A stretch of DNA of 39,548 nt from Streptomyces flaveus (GTDB taxonomy: Bacteria; Actinomycetota; Actinomycetes; Streptomycetales; Streptomycetaceae). The stretch spans positions 64,250-103,797 of the forward strand of contig NZ_BMPQ01000031.1 of NCBI RefSeq assembly GCF_014647675.1. Reading direction: 5' to 3'. The position numbers and the translations under genes were made by a program. Positions 24,877 through 30,861 of the stretch are shown here, one piece after another (within the stretch, counting starts at the first letter, position 1; the number at the start of each line of letters is the position of its first letter). Under the pieces are notes generated by a model, which was not told where the DNA came from, did no database searches, and saw only the letters and a program-made list of their open reading frames with translations.

Positions 24877-26121
24877 TCACCCGCCCTCCCCCACAGTGTC
24901 CGAGGCCCGGCCGCCGTCCGCATCCCGCAGTGGGGCGGATTCGGCTGTCCAGGAGCCCGGTGACGGCCGGCTCAGGCCTGCGGTCGTGGTGTCACCGGCC
25001 CAGGTTTCGTCCTCCTGACGCCGGTGGCGCACCCGGGGGCCCGGCGCGGGCACCGGTGGTGCGGAGCGGGCGGCCCGGGAGCCGGCGGCGACTGGCCTGT
25101 CGGGATCGAGCACGCCCTCGCCGTAGAGGGCCCGTACCCAGTTGGCCTGGTAGACGGTATCGAGGTAACGCTCGCCGAGGTCCGGGGCGATGGCCACCGC
25201 AGTCAGGCCACGCGTGTCATGCAGAGCCAGCCAGCCCATCGCGCCGCTGACTACGGTGCCGGTGGAGCCGCCGAACAGGAAGCCGCGTCGGGCCAGGCGG
25301 TGGCAGGCGCGGATGCTGTCCGCCTCCTCGACGTGCACCGCCTCGTCGACGAAGGATTCGTCGAGCAACGGAGGGCACATGCTCATGCCCAGACCGGGAA
25401 GCAGCCGGCGTCCCAGAGCACCGCCGAAGGTCACCGAGCCGACGCTGTCCACCGCGACGATCCGGACCGGCCGGTGCCACTCCCGGAAGTAGCGCGCGCA
25501 GCCCATCAGTGTCCCGGTGGTGCCGGCCCCGACGAACAGCACGTCCAGTCCTGGGAACGAGCGGGCTATCGCCGGTGCCGTCCTGAGGTAGTGCGCCTTC
25601 CAGTTGCCCGGGTTGGTGTACTGGCTGAGCCACACGCACCGGTCGTCCAGGGCGCACAGCGTACGGACGCAGTCGATCCGCGCACGGAGGAGGCCGCCGT
25701 CGGTGCTCGGCTCGGTGACGACGTGCACATGGGCGCCCAAGGCCTCCATCAGCAACCTGGTCGGCAGATTGCAACGGGAGTCCGTCACGCACAGGAACTG
25801 GTAGCCCTTACTCGCCGCGATCATGCTGAGTGCTACGCCCATGTTTCCGGACGAGGACTCGACCAGGACCGACTCCGGCGTCAGGACCCCCGCCTGCTCG
25901 GCGGCCTCCACCATCTCGGTCGCGGGCTTCAGCTTGATCGAGCCGGCGAAGTTGAAGCCCTCGCACTTCAGGAAGAGCCTGCGCCCCGTTATCGACTGGA
26001 GGTCGACGTAGAGATCCTCCTCGTTGAAGGTGTAGGGAGCGGATATGACTGACACGATGGCCTCCGCGGATCGAAGAGCGGCCCGGGCCGGATGTGCTTC
26101 ATCCGTACCTACGCAGCTCAT
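24877..26121 (-). CDS. sbnA: SbnA-like PLP enzyme: N-(2-amino-2-carboxyethyl)-L-glutamate synthase
   Basis: 414 residues. A cysteine-synthase-fold enzyme: the probable PLP Lys is K63 in AGSIKLKPA, the substrate loop is ESSSGNMGVALSM, and the phosphate-binding loop is VGAGTTGTLMG. In the SbnA family the enzyme joins O-phospho-L-serine and L-glutamate to ACEGA, the first step to L-2,3-diaminopropionate. The partner SbnB-like gene lies directly upstream and overlaps it by 23 bases. The last roughly 70 residues (from about 344) are Pro/Arg/Ser rich, low complexity and absent from typical family members, so the true functional end may be near 343 with a run-on tail. Substrate identity is inferred from the SbnA/SbnB pairing. 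Confidence 0.85.
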   Translation of the reverse strand: MSCVGTDEAHPARAALRSAEAIVSVISAPYTFNEEDLYVDLQSITGRRLFLKCEGFNFAGSIKLKPATEMVEAAEQAGVLTPESVLVESSSGNMGVALSMIAASKGYQFLCVTDSRCNLPTRLLMEALGAHVHVVTEPSTDGGLLRARIDCVRTLCALDDRCVWLSQYTNPGNWKAHYLRTAPAIARSFPGLDVLFVGAGTTGTLMGCARYFREWHRPVRIVAVDSVGSVTFGGALGRRLLPGLGMSMCPPLLDESFVDEAVHVEEADSIRACHRLARRGFLFGGSTGTVVSGAMGWLALHDTRGLTAVAIAPDLGERYLDTVYQANWVRALYGEGVLDPDRPVAAGSRAARSAPPVPAPGPRVRHRRQEDETWAGDTTTAGLSRPSPGSWTAESAPLRDADGGRASDTVGEGG

Positions 26122-27169
26122 GAAAGAAGCCGTCGACGACGTGCAGCTCTCCGGAGCCGGCCACCTCGTCGTAGACGTACTTGCCGACTGCCAGGTCGAG
26201 CACCCCGAGGCCGAAGGGCGAGAACACCACCGTCCGGTCTCCCGACAGCGTTACGCGCCCGGCCATCACGTCCGCCAGCGTCCCCGTCAGGAAGTCGCGG
26301 TTGCCCGTGAGCTGTTCGGCCAGGTGAACGGAGGTGTCCGCCCTCAGACAGTGCTCGACGTCGTCGACGATGTTGTCCGAGGCGAGCACGACCTCCGGAG
26401 CCAGGTCGCGCAGCGACACGTGCAGCACGAGCGGACGGTGTGCGAACCACGACGGATCGCGGACGTGCGGCCGACCGGCGACGGTGGCGAAGACCACCAG
26501 GTCGCTCATGCGGATCAGCTGCTCGGGGCTGTCGTGCACGACGATCCAGCCGGGGGCGCCCGACTGCTCCAGGTAGCAGCGGAAACCGGCCGCGCTGTCG
26601 GCGGACACGTCGTGCACGCCGATGGCGTCGAACGACCAGCCGGTACCGGTCAGGAAGGTGTGGATGTAGCGGGCGATCAGGCCCGTGCCGAAGAACCCGA
26701 CGCGCGTCGGGCGCCGTCGGCCGCGGCTGAGCCGGTCCGCTGCCAGTGCCGCCGACGCGGCCGTCCTCGTGGCGCTGATGATCGAGGCTTCCATGCAGGC
26801 GAACGGGTAGCCGGTGTGGCGGTCGTTGAGGATGAGCACCGCCGAGGCCCTCGGGATGCCTGCCTCCACGTTCTGCGGGAAGCTGGAGATCCACTTCAGG
26901 CCGTCCACCCCTGCCTCCCCGCCGATCGAGGCGGGCAGGGCGATGATCCGGGACGACGGGCGGTCGGGGAAGCGCAGGAAGTGGGACGGCGGGTTCACCG
27001 AATGACCGGCGCTGTGCAGCCGGTAGGTGTCCTCGACCAACTCCACGATCTGCTTCTCGCGCCCCTGCAGCGCTTGCTGGACCTGGCCGCCGGACACGAC
27101 CGCGAACGGCGGCACGGTGACCGGCTCGGACGGTTCGGACTCCCATGCGGTGGAACGGGTGATGGTCAT
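26099..27169 (-). CDS. sbnB: SbnB-like N-((2S)-2-amino-2-carboxyethyl)-L-glutamate dehydrogenase
   Basis: 356 residues from ATG 27169, chosen because it forms an ATGA overlap with the hydroxylase stop; a longer open frame upstream is a shadow. It belongs to the ornithine cyclodeaminase/mu-crystallin fold: substrate-binding region GVDGLKWISSFPQNVEAGIPRASAVLILND, Rossmann turn VGFFGTGLIARYIHTFL, and DIVDDVEHCL-like pieces (DNIVDDVEHCLRAD). SbnB-type enzymes oxidise ACEGA with NAD to release L-2,3-diaminopropionate and 2-oxoglutarate. The released 2-oxoglutarate is a cosubstrate of the hydroxylase encoded just upstream, a neat but speculative link. The position between the NRPS-like gene and SbnA makes the DAP-supply role the best reading. 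Confidence 0.87.
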   Translation of the reverse strand: MTITRSTAWESEPSEPVTVPPFAVVSGGQVQQALQGREKQIVELVEDTYRLHSAGHSVNPPSHFLRFPDRPSSRIIALPASIGGEAGVDGLKWISSFPQNVEAGIPRASAVLILNDRHTGYPFACMEASIISATRTAASAALAADRLSRGRRRPTRVGFFGTGLIARYIHTFLTGTGWSFDAIGVHDVSADSAAGFRCYLEQSGAPGWIVVHDSPEQLIRMSDLVVFATVAGRPHVRDPSWFAHRPLVLHVSLRDLAPEVVLASDNIVDDVEHCLRADTSVHLAEQLTGNRDFLTGTLADVMAGRVTLSGDRTVVFSPFGLGVLDLAVGKYVYDEVAGSGELHVVDGFFHELRRYG

Positions 27170-28170
27170 TCGGTGATCACCTCCACGGTCGGCGAGCAGT
27201 CGGCCAGGCGCACCGCGTCCGTCATCGCGACGAGCACCTCGCGCGGCCCCTCGTACGGCTCCCTGCTGTGGGCGGTGCGGACGTTGTCGACGAGCATCAT
27301 GTCGCCGGCCTGCCACGGCTCGCGCACGGTGTGGGACTGGTAGACGTCGTTCAGCAGCTGCACGGTGTCCTCACCGATCGGTGCGCCGTCCCCGTAGCGG
27401 GTGTTGAACGGCAGCCCGTCGGCGCCGTAGATGTCCACCAGGTACTCACGTATCTCGGGGGCCAGGGTCCACTCGTTGAGAAACGCGATCTGGTTGAACC
27501 AGCAGCGCCGGCCGGTGACCGGGTGTCGCACCACGGCGCTGCGGCGCTGCCAGGTCCGCAGTCCGCCGTCGGGCTGCCACTCGAACTCGATCGCGGCCGC
27601 GCGGCAGTAGCTCTCGACCGCCCCGCGGTCCTCACTGCCGAAGGCGTCGGCCAAGGACGCCCCGATCTCCTCGTTGTAGGTGCGGGTGAGCAGCCAGCCC
27701 TCTCTCAGGAACCGCTCGACGAGATCGGTGGGCAGCGCGTGCAGCACGGTCGGTGCGTCGGCCAGCGCGGTCGCTCCGCCGGCGGCGGGAGCAGTGAGGC
27801 AGGCGAACAGCATCAGGCCGGGGAATTCCAGGGTGTAGCTGAGTTCGTGGTGCATGCACATCGGCTGGTTCGGCGGCCACTTCGACGAGGAGTACACGCC
27901 GTCGGAGTAGCTCCGCCGGGACGCGAAGGCCTCCTTCTCGGTCATCAGAGGGCCGGCCAGCCGCCGGAAGACGGCCTCGGTCTCGGCCGGGTCGCTCAGC
28001 CCGAGGCCGCGGACCAAGACCGCGCCGTGCTCGGCGACGGCGGCGCGCAGCGCGTCCCGGTGCTCGGCCGCCCAGCTCGCCGCGTCGCCGGTGGAGCCGA
28101 CATGCAGGATCGGGGGTTTGCCGGGCTGCAGGTCGACGCTGAGCATCGACAGGGGGAGCGAGGACGGCAT
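27166..28170 (-). CDS. SyrP/TauD-family Fe(II)/2-oxoglutarate hydroxylase (internal start or fused domain)
   Basis: 334 residues from ATG 28170, fully inside the reading frame of the adenylation-carrier gene. The iron site is visible: His107 and Glu109 in CMHHELSYTL, distal His301 in VDNVRTAHSREPYEGPRE, with Arg303/Arg310 placed to bind 2-oxoglutarate. Length and motifs match a complete stand-alone SyrP-like enzyme, a family that beta-hydroxylates amino acids such as aspartate held on a carrier protein. An AAAGGAG site 6 bases before the ATG argues that it is, at least in part, made as a separate protein. Target is inferred: the residue (perhaps DAP) on the Ser800 carrier. If both products form, one gene would yield a fused and a free hydroxylase. 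Confidence 0.8.
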   Translation of the reverse strand: MPSSLPLSMLSVDLQPGKPPILHVGSTGDAASWAAEHRDALRAAVAEHGAVLVRGLGLSDPAETEAVFRRLAGPLMTEKEAFASRRSYSDGVYSSSKWPPNQPMCMHHELSYTLEFPGLMLFACLTAPAAGGATALADAPTVLHALPTDLVERFLREGWLLTRTYNEEIGASLADAFGSEDRGAVESYCRAAAIEFEWQPDGGLRTWQRRSAVVRHPVTGRRCWFNQIAFLNEWTLAPEIREYLVDIYGADGLPFNTRYGDGAPIGEDTVQLLNDVYQSHTVREPWQAGDMMLVDNVRTAHSREPYEGPREVLVAMTDAVRLADCSPTVEVITE

Positions 28171-30861
28171 CTCGGTCTCCTTTCGGTTGCGGTCCAGGAG
28201 GAAGCCGGCGGGCCGGCGACGCGCAGCATCGCCTGCACCGTCCCGGTGGGACCGGTGTTGAGGGAGTGGGGACCGCAGGAAGCACACCGAGGCGTCCGCC
28301 CGGGCGCCATCCGGTTCCGAGAGAGGCCGCAGCAGCTCGGGCTGCGGTGGCTTGGACCTGTCGTCGACCATGCGGGCCAGGTCGGCCAGGACGGGGTGGC
28401 GCGTGATGTCCGCGATGTCCACGGCACGGTCCAGGGCGATCGCGAGCCGCACCGCCGCGAGAGAGGTTCCGCCACGGTCGAAGAAGTGGTCGGGCCACCG
28501 GATCGTGCACTCCGGGACGTCGAGCACCTGGGCCCACAAGGTGGCCAGCCGCCGCTCGGTCGGCGTGCGGGGCGCGTCGCGGTCCTCCTCGACCGTGTCG
28601 AGCTGGGTGCCGCCTGATCCGACGTCCCGTACCACGGCGGCGAGTGCGGTCAGCGCTTTCCTGTCGACCTTGCCGTTGGCGGTCACGGGCAGGCTCTCCT
28701 GCCAGCGAAACTCCGAAGGGACCATGTACACGGGCAGCGACTGGCCCAGCCAGTCCTTGAGGATGCCGTCCTCCAGCGGGCTCTGACCGGAGTAGAAAGC
28801 CACCAGACGCCCGCCCTGCCCGGCCCCCTCGACGGCCACCACCGCACTGTCGCGGACCCCGGGTGCCCGCAGCATGACGCTCTCGACCTCGCCGATCTCG
28901 ATCCGGAAACCGCGGATCTTGACCTGGGTGTCCTGGCGGCCGAGGAACTCCAGCTTGCCCCCGGGCACCCAGCGGCCGTAGTCGCCGCCCCGGTAGAGCC
29001 GTCGGCCCGCATGGTGCGGATCCGCCATGAAGGCCTGCCGTGTGCGCTCGGGGTCGTTGACGTAGCCGCGGCCGACGCAGACCCCGGAGAAGACGATCGC
29101 ACCTGGGGCGCCGAGCGGCACCGGTGACAGGTGCTCGTCGACGACGTAGACGTGCACGTTGTTGACAGGGCGACCGAGCGGAACCCGTTCGGTGTCCGGC
29201 GCCCGGTCCATCACCTCGTGGTTGGTGTCGTCCGATGTCTCGGTCAGCCCGTACGCGTTGACCAGCCTGATGCCGGGCTGGGCCGCGAACCAGCGCTGTA
29301 CGAGCTCCTTCTTCAGCGCCTCCCCGGTGACCGACACGCATCGCAGGTCCGTCAGCTCGCGCGGATGCCGCTCCAGGTAGGACACGACGGCGTCGAGGTA
29401 CGACGGCACGGCCTGGAGCACGCTGACCCCGCCGCGGGCGATCGTGTCGACGAACCGCGGGACGTCCAGGATCGCGTCCTGTTCCACGAGCAGGGTCCGC
29501 CCGCCGACCAGGAGCGCGGAAGCCAGTTGCCACAGCGAGATGTCGAAGCACTGAGGCGCGGTCTGGGCGACCACTTGTCCCTCGCCGATCCCCAGGTCGT
29601 CGATCTTGGCGCGGAGATGGTTGAGCATGCCCGCGTGCTCGCACATGGCTCCCTTGGGCTCGCCGGTGGAGCCGGAGGTGAAGTAGATGTAGGCGAGCTG
29701 GTCCGGTGCGACGCCGACGCCGAGGTCGGAGTCCGGGTGGCCCTCCGCGTAGGCCGCGTCGACGGAGAGCGCCCGGACCGCGGGCAGCGCGTCGAGGGCC
29801 CGGTCGAGCATCGTGGTGCTGCCCGGCTCGGTCAGCACGAGCCGGCACCCGGCACGGGAGAGCATGGTCGCGATGCGGTCGGCCGGGAAGTGCGGCTCGA
29901 TGGGCAGGTACACCCCACCGGCTTTGAAGACCGCGAGGACGGCGGCCGCCCAGTCCAGGTTCCGCTCGGTCACCACCGCGACGACGCCTTCGCGGCCGAG
30001 CCCTCGCGCCAGCAGGGCCCGCCCCAGCCGGTTGGCCCGCGCGTTGAGTTCCCGGTAGGTCCACCGCTGGTCGCCGCGTACGGCCGCGACGGCGTCCGGG
30101 TGCACCCTGACGCGTTGTTCGAACAGTTCGTGGAAGCGGTGGTCGGGGAGCTCCCGGCGGGGTCCGGCGAGTCCTTCGAGCTGGAAGCGGCGCTCCTCGG
30201 CGGAGAGCAGGCTCTGCCGGCCGTGCACGGCGTCCGGATCGGCGGCGATCAGCGTGAGCGCGGTGAGGTGGTAACCCACGATCCTCGCGGCGCAGTCCGC
30301 GTCGAGCGCGTCGGTCCGGTACCGCAGCCGCAGCGTTCGCCGATCGCCCCGTCGCGGGATTTCCACCCGCAGCACGGCGTTCTCGGCAAGCTCGCCTCCG
30401 TCGCCGGTCGGATCGAACACGGCCTCGGTCGACGGTCCGGGCAGGCCCAGCGCATGCCTGAGACCGTCGACGGGGAAGTCCTTGTGCAGCAGCAGTTCCG
30501 ACTCGGCCCGGTGGGTGTGGAGCACCAGCGTCCGCCACGAGTCGGGTTCGGTGGTCAGCCGGCAGGGAAGCGGCCGGCCGCCCCGCACGGCGACGTAACC
30601 GATCGTGACCTCGTGCTCGCCGGACAGAGCGGCGAGCACCTTGGCGTGCGCGGCCAGCAGCACCGAGCGGAGGGGTACCGCCAGATCGTCCGCCAGGCGG
30701 CTCAACCCGTCCACCAGATCCTCGGGAAGCGTCGCCTCGTGCTCGGCGATGCGGGTCACCGGGTCGAGGGTCCACCGAGGGACCGTGGTGACCCCACCGG
30801 CGGTGAGCACGCCCCGCCAGAACTCCCGGCCGGCCTCCGCAAGTGTGGTCATGGACGCCAT
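27166..30861 (-). CDS. NRPS-like adenylation-carrier protein in one frame with a SyrP/TauD-type hydroxylase
   Basis: 1231 residues if read through, from ATG 30861 (GGGGAG 9 bases upstream); ATG 30852 forms an ATGA overlap with the polymerase stop. Residues 1-225 resemble the C-terminal half of a condensation or interface domain and lack HHxxxDG. Residues about 240-735 are an adenylation domain: A3 TSGSTGEPKG (395-404), A5 NAYGLTET, A8 RIEIGEVE, A10 NGKVDRK with K731. Residues about 765-832 are a carrier with Ser800 in FFDRGGTSL. Aligned by eye to GrsA the specificity residues read D-I-W-Q-S-T-A-D-D-K; two acidic residues suit a diamino substrate. Residues 833-897 are a linker, and the hydroxylase runs from Met898. 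The protein should load an amino acid, probably DAP. No condensation active site, thioesterase or MbtH partner is seen. Confidence 0.85.
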   Translation of the reverse strand: MASMTTLAEAGREFWRGVLTAGGVTTVPRWTLDPVTRIAEHEATLPEDLVDGLSRLADDLAVPLRSVLLAAHAKVLAALSGEHEVTIGYVAVRGGRPLPCRLTTEPDSWRTLVLHTHRAESELLLHKDFPVDGLRHALGLPGPSTEAVFDPTGDGGELAENAVLRVEIPRRGDRRTLRLRYRTDALDADCAARIVGYHLTALTLIAADPDAVHGRQSLLSAEERRFQLEGLAGPRRELPDHRFHELFEQRVRVHPDAVAAVRGDQRWTYRELNARANRLGRALLARGLGREGVVAVVTERNLDWAAAVLAVFKAGGVYLPIEPHFPADRIATMLSRAGCRLVLTEPGSTTMLDRALDALPAVRALSVDAAYAEGHPDSDLGVGVAPDQLAYIYFTSGSTGEPKGAMCEHAGMLNHLRAKIDDLGIGEGQVVAQTAPQCFDISLWQLASALLVGGRTLLVEQDAILDVPRFVDTIARGGVSVLQAVPSYLDAVVSYLERHPRELTDLRCVSVTGEALKKELVQRWFAAQPGIRLVNAYGLTETSDDTNHEVMDRAPDTERVPLGRPVNNVHVYVVDEHLSPVPLGAPGAIVFSGVCVGRGYVNDPERTRQAFMADPHHAGRRLYRGGDYGRWVPGGKLEFLGRQDTQVKIRGFRIEIGEVESVMLRAPGVRDSAVVAVEGAGQGGRLVAFYSGQSPLEDGILKDWLGQSLPVYMVPSEFRWQESLPVTANGKVDRKALTALAAVVRDVGSGGTQLDTVEEDRDAPRTPTERRLATLWAQVLDVPECTIRWPDHFFDRGGTSLAAVRLAIALDRAVDIADITRHPVLADLARMVDDRSKPPQPELLRPLSEPDGARADASVCFLRSPLPQHRSHRDGAGDAARRRPAGFLLDRNRKETEMPSSLPLSMLSVDLQPGKPPILHVGSTGDAASWAAEHRDALRAAVAEHGAVLVRGLGLSDPAETEAVFRRLAGPLMTEKEAFASRRSYSDGVYSSSKWPPNQPMCMHHELSYTLEFPGLMLFACLTAPAAGGATALADAPTVLHALPTDLVERFLREGWLLTRTYNEEIGASLADAFGSEDRGAVESYCRAAAIEFEWQPDGGLRTWQRRSAVVRHPVTGRRCWFNQIAFLNEWTLAPEIREYLVDIYGADGLPFNTRYGDGAPIGEDTVQLLNDVYQSHTVREPWQAGDMMLVDNVRTAHSREPYEGPREVLVAMTDAVRLADCSPTVEVITE
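28177..28183 (-). promoter_or_regulatory. Strong internal ribosome-binding site before the hydroxylase ATG
   Basis: The minus strand reads AAAGGAG, then six bases, then ATG at 28170. It lies inside an open frame that continues from the carrier domain with no stop. It decides whether the hydroxylase is a domain, a free protein, or both. Confidence 0.7.

Noticed and set aside
28200..28330. Start of a thioesterase domain after the carrier (ASVCFLRSP)
   Set aside because: Only about ten residues look like a thioesterase start; no GxSxG motif or catalytic His follows before the hydroxylase.
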